Below are positions 8,408 to 17,996 of a DNA stretch of 64,000 nt, piece by piece (the first letter of the stretch is position 1; each line of letters begins with the position of its first letter). This DNA comes from an uncultured Myxococcales bacterium. GTDB lineage: Bacteria; Myxococcota_A; UBA9042. The notes under the pieces are model-generated. The model was not told the DNA's origin and searched no databases. It saw only the letters and a list, made by a program, of their open reading frames with translations. Position numbers and translations under genes: made by a program. Where the stretch lies: the NCBI GenBank assembly GCA_903840165.1, contig CAIMEY010000098.1, positions 1 to 64,000 on the forward strand, in the 5' to 3' direction.

Positions 8408-9265
8408 CTACGGTTCCAGGCCGACCCACTGGGCGCTGCGTTGCCACAGTTCTTGGGCCAAGGTCGCATCGCGCGCCAACCGCGACGGCTTGACGGCCTT
8501 GCACTTATCGTAATAAAGCCCTGATTCTGAAGCCAATTGCGGCGAAGTTGCGCAATATAGACTTGTCTGTGCGCCCTGCTCCACCGTGATCATGAAACGC
8601 AGCATCACCCAGCGGAAAGGCTGGGGCACGCGGCGCCAGATTTCCGAAGCAACTACGCCCGGATGCAGGCTGTAGACGGTCACGCCCGTGCCCTTGAGGC
8701 GCTCGGACAGGGTCTTGGCGGTCAGCACATTGGCCAGCTTGGAATCGCAGTACTCATTGAAACCAGCTTTGGTCTTAGTCGGTTGCTGCAGATTGCCCCA
8801 AATGAGCCCTTTGGAGCGGTAGTGGCCGCGACTAGCCACCAGCACGATGCGCGACGCAGCTTGGGCCTGCAGGCGCGACAACAGCAGACGCGTCAGCAGA
8901 TAAGGGCCCAAGTGATTGGTCCCAAAGTGGATTTCAAATCCATCATGGGTCACGCCTTGAGAACCGGCGAGTCCTGCATTGTTGACCAGAAGGTCCAGTG
9001 GCTCAGAGCTGTCCAGGAATTCTTGCGCAGAAGTACGGACTTGAGCAAGGTCTCCTAGGTCCAACTGCCAAGGGCGAAGATCGGCATTGGGCACTTCAGC
9101 GCGAATCTGGGCGCTGGCCGCCTGGGCTTTGGCTAGCGTCCGGCAGCCGATCCACACCCGCGCACCCGCTTGGGCCAAGCTGCGCGCCGTGACCCAACCG
9201 ATGCCGGCGTTGGCACCGGTCACAATGGCGGTCTTTCCGTGCATATCTGCTATTTCACGCGTCAT
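8408..9265 (-). CDS. Short-chain dehydrogenase/reductase, retinol-dehydrogenase type
   Basis: The 285-residue Rossmann-fold protein has the NAD(P)-binding motif TGANAGIG, the structural motif NNAG, the catalytic Ser region IVLVASRGHY and the catalytic YCDSK (Tyr-xxx-Lys). Residues around WIGCRTLAKA suggest an Arg that could favour NADP. The closest family look is the retinol/WW-domain-oxidoreductase-like SDR group. The bacterial substrates of that group are mostly unknown. The start at 9265 is preceded by AAAGGA on the reverse strand. An upstream extension is open but has no site. It lies 31 bases downstream of the OPT transporter gene on the same strand and may be cotranscribed with it. Confidence 0.88.
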   Translation of the reverse strand: MTREIADMHGKTAIVTGANAGIGWVTARSLAQAGARVWIGCRTLAKAQAASAQIRAEVPNADLRPWQLDLGDLAQVRTSAQEFLDSSEPLDLLVNNAGLAGSQGVTHDGFEIHFGTNHLGPYLLTRLLLSRLQAQAASRIVLVASRGHYRSKGLIWGNLQQPTKTKAGFNEYCDSKLANVLTAKTLSERLKGTGVTVYSLHPGVVASEIWRRVPQPFRWVMLRFMITVEQGAQTSLYCATSPQLASESGLYYDKCKAVKPSRLARDATLAQELWQRSAQWVGLEP

Positions 9266-9296
9266 TTGAATCCTTTGCTGCTTGTTCGGCAAAAGC

Positions 9297-11342
9297 CTAC
9301 AGCACGCCGCCCGCTTGGGCCAGCGCAATGCCAATGCCGAGAATCGATTCACCAGCAATTACGCCCGAAGCCACGGGAACCAAAAGTTGTTCAGCGTTTT
9401 GCGCGTTGGCTTTTTGCCAGACCCAGGCGCCCAGGGCACCAAAGAAAAATGCGATTGAATCTGGGAAGTTAATCACACACGCTAGGCCGAGCCCGGTCGC
9501 CGAGGGCAACCAACGCCGAATCTTAGGCGGCGCCAGCTGTTCGGCCACGGTCAGCACCACGCCGAGCACGGCTCCGACAATCATGCCGCGCAGCACGGTG
9601 GGGTGCATGGACGACAAACCCTGCGATAGTAGCTTGGAAACACTGGCCCAAACCTCTGCTGCAGGGGCGGGAAAGGCCTTGGACGACGTGCCAATCGCGC
9701 TGGCATCGGGCACCAGGACGTACCAAACCGGCACCACCACCAGCGTGCCTGCGAGGATGCCCCAGGACTGAGCCAAGAACTGCTTGCGCGGGTTAGCGCC
9801 CAGCAAATACCCGGACTTGAGGTCTGTCAGCAAGTCCGCCGACGAAGTCGCCGCCCCGGCCGTGACCCCAGCCGTCATCAGGTTGGCGATGGCGTTGCTG
9901 GGCAATGTAACCCCGTAAAACAACTGGGTGACCTTGCCCATGGCACCGATGGGCGTGATGTCGGTCTCACCCGTAGCGCGACAAGCGACCAAACTGAGGA
10001 CAAAGGACAGCAGGACCGCCATGAGGCCCCAATACCAAGCAACACCCCATTCTATTTGAAGAATGGCAATGCAGCCTGTGCCGGAGATGCCCAGCCCCAG
10101 GGCCATCCAACTATTGGGCACTTCGATCCTGGCCAACGGATCGTCCTGTTGGGGCTTGCGGCGACGAAATACGGACGACAGACCCGCGAGCGCTCGGGCC
10201 ATACTGCGCCACTGAAAGGCAAAAGCCGTCAGGCCCCCGGTCACCATCGTCGCCGAACCGGTCCACAGCGACCACTTGCGCACCATGCTATCGGGGGACA
10301 CGCCTTCCTTCTGAACATGCGCAATTTTAACCAGTTGCCCCTCAATCACCTGCTGCAACTCCTGCTGGCGCGCCGGCGAAGCCCCGACCTGCATGTCGCG
10401 GTTGGCTTTGACCTGGGCCTGCAAGTCGAGCACCTTCATCTCTGCGAAAACGTTGGCTTCGTCGAGCTTGGGCGCAATAACACCAAAGACCAGGACGGCA
10501 CCAATGGCCATGGATGCGGCCGTGCGCAAGCCGACGATCGCCCCCGCCGCCATCATCAGGGGATCGACTGGCAAGGCGATGGCAAAGCCCTCAGCCGTGC
10601 GCCGCCCGAGACCGAAAGTCAAGGCAATCTCAGAGGGAATCGCCAACCACGCTGGCACAAGCTTCTTGGCCACCAAGGCGCCCTGGCCATCGATGAGCCA
10701 CTTGATCACAAGGCCTGCGCCCAGGGCGTAGAACAGGGCCTTGGCCTTGACGACGGCATCGCCCCCGGCCGCATGCAGCGAGCGCAACGTCTCGGCCGCC
10801 GCCAAACCTGAAGGAAATTTCAGCTGTTCACGGTTGATCATCTGCCGCTTCATGGGAACGGCCATGCACACGCCGAGCAGGGCGAGAAAGGCCGTCCACC
10901 AAAAAAGAGGCCAAAACGGAATATTCTTGCCCGTAATGAGCAAGTACGCGCCGATCGCTGAGACCATGGTGCCGCCGGTGGACATGCCTGCGGAACTGGC
11001 GGTGGATTGCATGCAGTTGTTTTCCAGGATGGTCATCGGCGTTATCGCCCAGCCCAACTTGAGAAAAACCTGCCAAATCGCGTAGCTGAGGATGCATGCG
11101 GTGATCGCGACGCCCAGGCCCCAGCCGGTCTTGAGGCCGACATAGAGGTTGGACAGGGACATGAAGGTACCGAGCAGGCTGCCCATGACAACAGCGCGCA
11201 CCGTTAACTGTTTTTGGCTGTCGCCTTGGTAGTAGTGCTCAAACCATACCCGGTCGCGGTCTTCTTCTGGCACTAGCAGCAGGTCCGGAAGCGCCTGCGG
11301 AGTCGGGGCATGGACGTCGGCAGTCACGGGGTCGGCGTGCAT
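9297..11342 (-). CDS. OPT-family oligopeptide transporter
   Basis: This 681-residue polytopic inner-membrane protein has the features of prokaryotic OPT transporters. The first helix is preceded by QLTVRAVVMGSLLGTFMSLS, followed by NLYVGLKTGWG, TILENNCMQSTASSAG and KFPSGLAAAETLRSLH. About 14 to 16 hydrophobic segments are present, with one cytoplasmic or periplasmic loop of about 90 polar residues near the middle (roughly 290-380). OPT proteins import small peptides or peptide-like metal chelates by proton symport. The substrate is unknown. Start 11342 has a TAGGAGA site. The gene is divergent from cysS. Confidence 0.9.
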   Translation of the reverse strand: MHADPVTADVHAPTPQALPDLLLVPEEDRDRVWFEHYYQGDSQKQLTVRAVVMGSLLGTFMSLSNLYVGLKTGWGLGVAITACILSYAIWQVFLKLGWAITPMTILENNCMQSTASSAGMSTGGTMVSAIGAYLLITGKNIPFWPLFWWTAFLALLGVCMAVPMKRQMINREQLKFPSGLAAAETLRSLHAAGGDAVVKAKALFYALGAGLVIKWLIDGQGALVAKKLVPAWLAIPSEIALTFGLGRRTAEGFAIALPVDPLMMAAGAIVGLRTAASMAIGAVLVFGVIAPKLDEANVFAEMKVLDLQAQVKANRDMQVGASPARQQELQQVIEGQLVKIAHVQKEGVSPDSMVRKWSLWTGSATMVTGGLTAFAFQWRSMARALAGLSSVFRRRKPQQDDPLARIEVPNSWMALGLGISGTGCIAILQIEWGVAWYWGLMAVLLSFVLSLVACRATGETDITPIGAMGKVTQLFYGVTLPSNAIANLMTAGVTAGAATSSADLLTDLKSGYLLGANPRKQFLAQSWGILAGTLVVVPVWYVLVPDASAIGTSSKAFPAPAAEVWASVSKLLSQGLSSMHPTVLRGMIVGAVLGVVLTVAEQLAPPKIRRWLPSATGLGLACVINFPDSIAFFFGALGAWVWQKANAQNAEQLLVPVASGVIAGESILGIGIALAQAGGVL

Positions 11343-11723
11343 CGGTTTCTCCTAACCATTCGAAATGTTAGACTGGAGGCCGGGGGGCGACCGCGGCCAA
11401 CTGTACTGCGCCAAGCGCACAAGCTCAACGGTCATTTCCCCCGCAGGCAAACGCTGCCGCGGGCAGGTGCCGGGCAATTGGTTTTGCGAATCAACACCTA
11501 AGGCCGTTGACCAACAGGGCTGCTGGGCCGCGCAGACACCGGTGAACCGATGCAGGCACGCTGAGTTGCGCGTCGTGACGCGGAACTGTCTGGGGACTGC
11601 CCTTGCCGTTAGCGAGCACAGCGGCTACACTATCGCCCCGCCGCGACGGTGCGTCGATGCAGTCGCGCCGTGCAGTGCCGTCGCCCCAAGCCCGGGCGCC
11701 CGTTCAGCAAGGACCGGCCCATC
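11343..11723. other. Divergent intergenic region, OPT transporter / cysS
   Basis: About 380 bases with no gene of its own. The right-hand part holds the cysS promoter listed separately. No equally good promoter was recognised for the leftward OPT gene, and no tRNA-like or T-box-like structure was seen. Confidence 0.5.
11603..11631 (+). promoter_or_regulatory. Candidate sigma-70 promoter for cysS
   Basis: TTGCCG (11603-11608) and TACACT (11626-11631) have the ideal 17-base spacing, about 92 bases upstream of the GTG start. Confidence 0.5.
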
Positions 11724-13259
11724 GTGCAGCTACGTATTTACAACACCTTGACCAAACAGAAGGAATTGTTCGAGCCCCGCATTGAGGGCGCGATCAGTCT
11801 GTATGTGTGCGGCGTCACGGTGTACGACTACAGCCACGTCGGTCATGCGCGCGTCTACGTGTTTTTCGACGTAGTTCAGCGGGCTTTGCGCGCCATGGGC
11901 TACCACGTTCGCTACGTGCGCAATTTCACCGATGTCGATGACAAGATCATCCGTCGGGCCCTTGAAAATAGAGAAGATTGCGGTTCGCTAACCACGCGCT
12001 TTATTGCGGCTTTTCACGACGACATGCGGGCCCTGGATTGCGAGGACCCGGACGTAGAGCCGCTGGTCACAACCCACATTCCTGAAATTGTTGAGATGAT
12101 CGAACAAATCGTCGCCCGCGGCCACGCCTACGTTGTGCCGAGCGAATACGCCTCGACCGACTCGACTGCGACCAATCACGATGTCTACTTTGATGTCGCG
12201 CGGTTCCCTGCCTATGGCGCCCTTTCTGGCCGCAGTCAGGACGACAACCAGGACGGCGCTTCGGACCGTGTCTCCCACGACGCCCGCAAGCGCAGTCAAG
12301 CCGACTTTGCACTGTGGAAGGCCGCCAAACCCGGTGAACCACAATGGGATTCTCCTTGGGGCAAGGGTCGGCCGGGCTGGCACATTGAGTGCTCGGCCAT
12401 GTCCTGCAAGCACCTGGGCCAGGACTTTGATTTGCACGGTGGCGGAAAAGACTTGATCTTTCCGCATCATGACAACGAGATCGCCCAAAGCAAGGCGGCC
12501 AATGGTGGCGGTTTTGCTCATGGCTGGATGCACCTCGGCTTTCTGACTATCGACTCGGAAAAGATGTCGAAATCGTTAGGCAATTTCTTCACGATCCGCG
12601 ATGTCCTGGCGCGCTTTCATCCCCAAGCCCTGCGCTTCTTCTTGCTGACGACCCACTACCTACATCCGCAAAACTTCAGCGATAAGGCCCTGGAGGAAGC
12701 GACGCGACGGGTGTTGGGCGTCTATGAAAAGCTGGCCGCGGCCGACGCGGTTCTGGCGGGGCGGCAACCGACCGGGAACGGCGTACTGGTGCCGACCATC
12801 GGTGAGGAACCTAGCTTAGTGACTGAAAGTCGTCGCGAATTGCTCGAAGCACTGGCTGACGACTTTTCGACACCGCGGGCTTTGGCAGCCTTGTCCGAGC
12901 CGATGAATGCCCTGGGTGCGGCGCTGCTCAAGCCCAAGGCGGCTGGCAATCTGGAAATTATCAGTCATGTTCGGGCTTTGGCTGCGCAAGCGGGGCAACT
13001 ATTAGGCGTCTTTCAGCATGATCCGGCCACCATTGTGGCGCAGATTCTTGAGGGAGCCCGCCAGCGGTTGTTCCCCCAAGGCAGTGATACGCTTGAACAA
13101 GTTGAGGCACTGCTGCAGGCGCGCGCACAGGCTCGTCTGGACAAGGACTGGGGTCGGGCAGACGAACTGCGCGGTCAATTGGCCCAACTGGGCGTCGAGA
13201 TTCGCGATTCAAAGGACGGTTCGACTTGGAGGCCCTTGCTGGCTGAGGTGGGCGCCTAG
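11724..13259 (+). CDS. cysS: Cysteinyl-tRNA synthetase
   Basis: Class I synthetase that charges tRNA-Cys. Visible motifs are the Zn-ligand Cys of YVCGVTVYD, the HIGH-equivalent SHVGHAR, the Cys of GRPGWHIECSAM, GGGKDLIFPHHDNEIAQS and the KMSKS loop EKMSKSLGNF. The C-terminal anticodon-binding DALR-type helices follow. The chosen start is GTG 11724 (511 residues), which begins VQLRIYNTL as CysRS proteins usually do and has AAGGAC upstream. The frame is open further upstream to 11649 but that segment is Arg/Pro-rich and not family-like. Between the catalytic blocks there is a 20-residue polar insertion (about residues 170-200, Asp/Arg/Ser-rich). Confidence 0.93.
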   Translation: MQLRIYNTLTKQKELFEPRIEGAISLYVCGVTVYDYSHVGHARVYVFFDVVQRALRAMGYHVRYVRNFTDVDDKIIRRALENREDCGSLTTRFIAAFHDDMRALDCEDPDVEPLVTTHIPEIVEMIEQIVARGHAYVVPSEYASTDSTATNHDVYFDVARFPAYGALSGRSQDDNQDGASDRVSHDARKRSQADFALWKAAKPGEPQWDSPWGKGRPGWHIECSAMSCKHLGQDFDLHGGGKDLIFPHHDNEIAQSKAANGGGFAHGWMHLGFLTIDSEKMSKSLGNFFTIRDVLARFHPQALRFFLLTTHYLHPQNFSDKALEEATRRVLGVYEKLAAADAVLAGRQPTGNGVLVPTIGEEPSLVTESRRELLEALADDFSTPRALAALSEPMNALGAALLKPKAAGNLEIISHVRALAAQAGQLLGVFQHDPATIVAQILEGARQRLFPQGSDTLEQVEALLQARAQARLDKDWGRADELRGQLAQLGVEIRDSKDGSTWRPLLAEVGA

Positions 13260-13455
13260 CGCGCCGAGACGGCTGTCACGAGCGCTGCCGACGAGGCAGA
13301 TGCCAGAAAATTCAGGGGTTTGGCGGACGACCAGCGATGGCGCCCAGACCCGAGAGAACGGTCAAGGCCAGCAGGCGCTTGACCTCACAATGGGTGCGAG
13401 GACTGGGGGAAATGACCCTGATGGCGGCCCGGTTAGCGCCGCTGCGGAGAGACAG

Positions 13456-13719
13456 ATGGATCCTGATTTCATGCGAGAAATCCTAGTGTTGGCGGCCTTT
13501 ATCGGCCTGTACGTCTTTGGCTCCATAGCCCTGCTGCGCGGCCACAAGACGGACCTTTCGGCGGTGCACATGCACGCCAAGGCAGGGGCAGTGGCGCTGG
13601 CGGCAGGGGTCAAACCCCGGCTGAATCGGCGGCGCAAGGCCATCGCCCGCGACGCGGGAGTGCTGGCGACTCCGCCAACTGTGCAGACTCAGGATGAAAG
13701 CGACGACGACGACCAATAG
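13456..13719 (+). CDS. Small single-pass membrane protein, unknown
   Basis: This 87-residue frame begins with ATG 13456 after GGAGAG. It encodes a short acidic start, one hydrophobic helix (ILVLAAFIGLYVFGSIALL), then a basic stretch (KPRLNRRRKAIAR) and an acidic end (DESDDDDQ). The positive charges after the helix suggest an outside-to-inside orientation. No family is recognised. Position between cysS and korA, good start signals and sensible topology support a real gene, but the coding evidence is modest. Confidence 0.5.
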   Translation: MDPDFMREILVLAAFIGLYVFGSIALLRGHKTDLSAVHMHAKAGAVALAAGVKPRLNRRRKAIARDAGVLATPPTVQTQDESDDDDQ

Positions 13720-14003
13720 TGCAACCCTGCTTCGGCAACGGCCCAAGGGCGACGGCGAATAGACACGCCGCTGAACCTGCCGCCAACTCGCCGGAAAGGC
13801 TTGCACAATAGCCCGCGGTCCCCGTGTCTCAGCGCGCCTGAGCGGACCCAGAACGTGACGTGATTCCGAATCCTGCGAGGCCTGATTTGGCCCCGCAAAC
13901 GCTTGCAACCCCGAGGCCTAGCGACCCCGAGGCATTGTCCAACCCTACGTTATCCGCTGCCCGAGGCGCCGCGAGCGCCAATTCGGGTCAGCAGGAGGGC
14001 CCC

Positions 14004-15884
14004 ATGTCCACCTCGAACGCGCAACTGCACAGTTCCAAGAAGGCTGCGCAAACACGCGAATCTGTTGTGATTCGTTTCGCCGGCGATTCCGGTGACGGTA
14101 TTCAGTTAACGGGCAGTCAGTTCACGTCTGCGTCGGCACTGCACGGCAATGACACGGCGACGTTCCCCGACTATCCCGCGGAAATCCGCGCACCTGCTGG
14201 CACTTTGGCCGGCGTTTCGGGATTCCAGCTGCACTTCGCCAGCCGCGACATCTTCACGCCGGGCGATCGTGCCGACGTGTTGGTGGTAATGAATCCGGCG
14301 GCCCTTGCGGCCAATCGTAAATGGCTCAAACCCAACGGGATTCTCATCGCCAACCGCGATGCGTTTTCGGCCAAGAACCTCAAGATGGCCGGGTTCACTG
14401 AAAACCCGTTGGATAACGAGTCTTTGTCGGGCTACCAACTGTTCGTCGTCGACCTAGCGCGCCTGACCAATGACGCCTTGAGCGACATGGGCCTGACGGC
14501 CAAGGAAGTCGAGCGCTGCAAGAACTACTTCGCGCTGGGCCTCGTGTTTTGGCTCTTCGACCGCCCGATCAGCGTGGTAGAAGACGACATCAAGCATAAG
14601 TTCGCCAAGAAGCCCCAGCTCAAGGACGCCAACTTGCGCGTCTTTCACGCCGGCTGGGACTACGGCGAGAACACGGAACTATTCAGCATTCGCTACACCG
14701 TGCCGGCCGCGGACGACATCGTCCCCGGCAAATACCGCAGCATTTCCGGCAATGAAGCCACCGCGCTAGGCCTGATCGCTGCGGCGCACCAGTCTGGTCG
14801 GACGCTGTTCTATGGCAGCTACCCGATCACGCCGGCAACGGACATCCTGCATACCCTTGCCGCGCATAAAGATTTTGGCGTTCGCTGCTTTCAGGCCGAG
14901 GACGAAATTGCCGCCATTTGCTCGGCCATCGGCGCCGCCTTTGGCAATCAGTTGGCGACCACGGGTACCTCCGGCCCCGGCGTGGCGCTGAAGTCAGAGG
15001 CGATTGGCTTGGCTGTGATGACCGAATTGCCGCTCGTTATCGTCAATGTGCAACGCGGTGGCCCTTCGACCGGCCTGCCGACCAAGACCGAGCAAGCCGA
15101 CCTGTTCCAGGCGATCTTCGGGCGCAATGGCGAGTGCCCCGTGCCAGTGATTGCCAGCCGCAGCCCTGCCGATGCCTTTGAATGTGCGTATGAAGCCTGC
15201 CGCGTCGCCATGAAGTACATGACGCCGGTGATGCTGCTGACCGATGGCTCCATCGCCAACGGTGCGGAGCCGTGGCGCATTCCCGATGTCAAGGATCTTC
15301 CTGAAATCAAGGTTGAAATGCTTGACTCGGTCGAAAAGCTTGGCGGACAGCCCTTCGAGCCCTACGGGCGCGACCCGACAACGCTGGCTCGCCCGTGGAT
15401 TCAACTCGGCACCAAAGGCCTGGAACACCGCATCGGCGGCATTGAGAAATGGGACAAAACCGGGCACATCAGCTATGATCCGGCCAACCACCACAAAATG
15501 ATCAAGATTCGCCAAGCCAAGGTGGACGGCGTCGCGCAGGACATCGGGCCCAGCCATCTGCTCGGCGACGATCACGGCGACGTTCTGGTGCTGGCCTGGG
15601 GTTCGACCTACGGCAGTTGCTTGACCGCCGTGCGCGAACTGCGGGCCGAAGGAAAGTCCGTTTCCCACCTGCACTTGCGTTGGCTCAATCCGCTGCCGGC
15701 CGATCTGGAGGCCATCCTGGGCCGCTTCCGCACGGTGCTCATTCCGGAAATCAACAACGGCCAGTTGCTTCAGGTGATTCGCGGAAAGTTCGCTATCGAT
15801 GCAAAGGGTTACAACCGGATCGCCGGGCAGCCCCTCTCGGTCGGCGAAGTCAAGAACGCCATCGTGGAGCACCTTGCGCAATAA
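14004..15884 (+). CDS. korA: 2-oxoacid:ferredoxin oxidoreductase, alpha subunit
   Basis: The 626-residue protein has the fused gamma-alpha architecture of KorA. The N-terminal gamma domain starts [20 protein letters not shown], and the pyrimidine-binding alpha domain (from about residue 240) contains [30 protein letters not shown] and [14 protein letters not shown]. With KorB it oxidises 2-oxoglutarate (or a related 2-oxoacid) with CoA and reduces ferredoxin. The reverse reaction fixes CO2 in the reductive TCA cycle. The start ATG 14004 follows AGGAGG. The open frame back to 13860 lacks family sequence. korB follows after 135 bases. Substrate choice between 2-oxoglutarate and branched-chain acids cannot be settled by eye. 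Confidence 0.9.
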   Translation: MSTSNAQLHSSKKAAQTRESVVIRFAGDSGDGIQLTGSQFTSASALHGNDTATFPDYPAEIRAPAGTLAGVSGFQLHFASRDIFTPGDRADVLVVMNPAALAANRKWLKPNGILIANRDAFSAKNLKMAGFTENPLDNESLSGYQLFVVDLARLTNDALSDMGLTAKEVERCKNYFALGLVFWLFDRPISVVEDDIKHKFAKKPQLKDANLRVFHAGWDYGENTELFSIRYTVPAADDIVPGKYRSISGNEATALGLIAAAHQSGRTLFYGSYPITPATDILHTLAAHKDFGVRCFQAEDEIAAICSAIGAAFGNQLATTGTSGPGVALKSEAIGLAVMTELPLVIVNVQRGGPSTGLPTKTEQADLFQAIFGRNGECPVPVIASRSPADAFECAYEACRVAMKYMTPVMLLTDGSIANGAEPWRIPDVKDLPEIKVEMLDSVEKLGGQPFEPYGRDPTTLARPWIQLGTKGLEHRIGGIEKWDKTGHISYDPANHHKMIKIRQAKVDGVAQDIGPSHLLGDDHGDVLVLAWGSTYGSCLTAVRELRAEGKSVSHLHLRWLNPLPADLEAILGRFRTVLIPEINNGQLLQVIRGKFAIDAKGYNRIAGQPLSVGEVKNAIVEHLAQ

Positions 15885-16019
15885 CGGCGCCATCTCACCT
15901 GCCATCGCAAAGGCGGCCACGGCAGGCGGACGACCCAGACGTGCAGTTGCAAGCAAACTCGATTGCCTGAGCTGATCAGGCCAAGGAACGGGTCCTGCGG
16001 GACCCAAAGGGAGTCGGAA

Positions 16020-17045
16020 ATGACGACCAACATCCCCATCAATACCGCGCTCAAGCCCAAAGATTTCGCTACGGATCAAGAAGTTCGCTGGTGCCCGGGC
16101 TGCGGCGATTACGCCATCTTGGCGGCTGTGCAACGCGCATTGGCCAAGCAGGGCATTGAACCGCACAACATCGCGACGGTGGCCGGCATTGGCTGCTCGT
16201 CGCGTTTTCCGTACTACATGAATACCTATGGTTTCCATAGCATTCACGGCCGCGCGCCGGCGATCGCTACGGGACTCAAGCTCGCCCGCCCGGACCTGCA
16301 GGTGTGGATGGCCACGGGCGACGGTGACTCGTTGTCCATCGGTGGCAATCATTTCATCCACTTGCTGCGGCGCAACGTCGACATCAAGGTGCTTTTGTTC
16401 AACAACCGCATCTACGGCTTGACCAAGGGTCAGTACTCGCCGACGTCGGAATTTGGCAAGAAGACCAAGTCTTCGCCGTTCGGCAGCGTCGACAACCCCT
16501 TTAAGCCGGCCTCTCTGGCTGTCGGTGCCGAGTCGACCTTCCTAGGTCGCTTCATCGATGTCGACGCCAAGACCGCGGCGGACGTGCTAGCCGCTGCAGG
16601 CGCCCACAACGGCACGGCCTTTGTGGAAATCATGCAGAATTGCAACATCTTCAACGATGGTGCTTGGGATCACCTCTCGGCCAAGGACGTGCGCGCTGAG
16701 CGGACAATCCTTCTCGAGCATGGCAAGCCCATGATCTTCGGCGAACATCGCGACAAGGGCATTCGCCTGGTCGGCACCAAGGCTCAGGTCGTCCAGATCG
16801 GCGAAAATGGCATTACCGAAGCGGACTTGTGGGTGCATGACGCCCATGATGACGATCCGGCCCATGCCTTCATCCTTTCGCGGATGGAATGGCCCGACTT
16901 CCCGGTGCCCGTTGGCGTGCTCCGCGACGTGCAGAGGCCGGTGTACGACCAGCTGGTGCAGGCGCAGATCGTCGAGGTTCAGGCAGGCAAGACCCCTGAT
17001 CTGCAAGCCTTACTTGACGGACGCCAGACCTGGACTGTGGCCTAA
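16020..17045 (+). CDS. korB: 2-oxoacid:ferredoxin oxidoreductase, beta subunit
   Basis: This 341-residue subunit binds thiamine diphosphate and a 4Fe-4S cluster. Visible are RWCPGCGDYAIL (two cluster Cys), AGIGCSSR (third Cys), the TPP-Mg motif GDGDSLSIGGNH continuing to LLFNNRIYGLTKGQ, and QNCNIFND late in the protein (fourth Cys candidate). It pairs with KorA immediately upstream. No separate ferredoxin-like delta subunit is present, as expected for the two-subunit type. The ATG at 16020 has GGGAG upstream. A strong terminator follows at 17089. Confidence 0.92.
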   Translation: MTTNIPINTALKPKDFATDQEVRWCPGCGDYAILAAVQRALAKQGIEPHNIATVAGIGCSSRFPYYMNTYGFHSIHGRAPAIATGLKLARPDLQVWMATGDGDSLSIGGNHFIHLLRRNVDIKVLLFNNRIYGLTKGQYSPTSEFGKKTKSSPFGSVDNPFKPASLAVGAESTFLGRFIDVDAKTAADVLAAAGAHNGTAFVEIMQNCNIFNDGAWDHLSAKDVRAERTILLEHGKPMIFGEHRDKGIRLVGTKAQVVQIGENGITEADLWVHDAHDDDPAHAFILSRMEWPDFPVPVGVLRDVQRPVYDQLVQAQIVEVQAGKTPDLQALLDGRQTWTVA

Positions 17046-17455
17046 GCGCATTGTCGGGGCGCCCAGGCGCCGCGCCCTGCTCCTGATTTCGGCGGTTTGC
17101 GGGAGGTTCGAGCCTCGCAAGCCGCCGATTTCGTTTTGAATCTGATGCGCTTAAGGCCACCATTGTCGGCGCGGCTGATAGACGTCGCGACCTGCACCAT
17201 CGAGCGCGCGATCACGTCGGGTTTTCTGGAATAATCCAACATTGTTTCAAGCACTTATACCCAGATGCTGCCAGCCACTTGGGCTCGCGAACGTGCGCCT
17301 CGGCCGTCCTTGAGCCGGCTCCGACCACTTTTTTCGCCAATGATGTGACGGAGAGCCCGCTGCGGGCTATTCTGGAAAGCAGGTACGCTCGGCGGCGCAG
17401 TGCAAGGCGACCTTCGCTTGGCTCAACCCACGCCGCCCATGGCCGGAGGTTATCC
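17046..17455. other. Intergenic region korB / hibernation factor
   Basis: About 410 bases without a gene. The first part is the korB terminator (17089-17137). Further on there is a small perfect hairpin AGCCCGC/GCGGGCT at about 17353-17367. No convincing promoter was found for the hibernation-factor gene. Confidence 0.5.
17089..17137 (+). terminator. Terminator after korB
   Basis: A long stem pairs TCGGCGGTTTGCG (17089 onward) with CGCAAGCCGCCGA (ending 17128), with one G-T pair, followed by TTTCGTTTT. The loop contains GGTTCGAGCC, which looks like a tRNA T-loop but no tRNA is present. Confidence 0.75.
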
Positions 17456-17803
17456 ATGGATCTGACAGTCGTCATGAAACTGTCGCAACAGAATCGCAAA
17501 CCTGGACTCGATCAGTACGTGCACAAGCACTTGGAGCAAAAGCTGGGAAAACTGGAGTCGCGCTGGGGCAAATCGATTGCTGCCCGCGTGGTCGCGTTAG
17601 AGACACCGGCAGGCTTTGAAGTCACGGTGTCCATGACCGGCGAGCATGACATGGTAGCCAAGGCCCATGAAGCCAAGCTGCCCAAGGCGGTCGATGCGGC
17701 CGTCGACAAGATCATGCGCCAATTCGAACAGGCGGCCGAGCGCCGTGAAGGTCGCGAACGCAATCGCCGACAGAGCAGCGCCAAGATCCCGGTAGAAATG
17801 TAG
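17456..17803 (+). CDS. hpf: Ribosome hibernation promoting factor, short type
   Basis: This 115-residue protein matches the S30AE/YfiA family: a beta-alpha-beta-beta-beta-alpha domain with LDQYVHKHLEQKLGKLESRW, strands AARVVALETP and FEVTVSMTG, and the final helix with DAAVDKIMRQFEQ. HPF binds the 30S subunit at the mRNA/tRNA channel and silences ribosomes in stationary phase. It lacks the C-terminal dimerisation domain of long HPF, so it is the short type. The ATG at 17456 has CCGGAGG upstream. A strong terminator follows, so it is monocistronic at its 3' end. Confidence 0.85.
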   Translation: MDLTVVMKLSQQNRKPGLDQYVHKHLEQKLGKLESRWGKSIAARVVALETPAGFEVTVSMTGEHDMVAKAHEAKLPKAVDAAVDKIMRQFEQAAERREGRERNRRQSSAKIPVEM

Positions 17804-17882
17804 AGTTGCCGCGCAACTGCGCCAAGGGGTTCGCTCAGAGCCCGCACGCGCGCAGCAATCACGCTCGGTTCAGGACCCATCA

Positions 17883-17924
17883 CCAGCGCCGGTTCCCCCA
17901 GGGGTGGCCGGCGCTGGCGTTTTT
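17883..17924 (+). terminator. Rho-independent terminator after hpf
   Basis: A perfect 10-bp stem, CCAGCGCCGG (17883-17892) with CCGGCGCTGG (17908-17917), is followed by CG and five T (17920-17924). Confidence 0.85.
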
Positions 17925-17996
17925 GCCTAGGCTAGACGACGTGATTGATCGCGCCCCAAGGCCACCCAGGCAGCGCACCCACCGAGGCAGGCACGC

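Noticed and set aside
14994-16361. Long reverse-strand open frame of about 455 codons
   Set aside because: It lies antisense to korA and korB, has no ribosome binding site or recognisable motif, and is explained by codon bias in GC-rich DNA.
17099-17122. GGTTCGAGCC resembling a tRNA T-arm
   Set aside because: No acceptor or anticodon arm is found around it, and the sequence is the loop and upper stem of the korB terminator.
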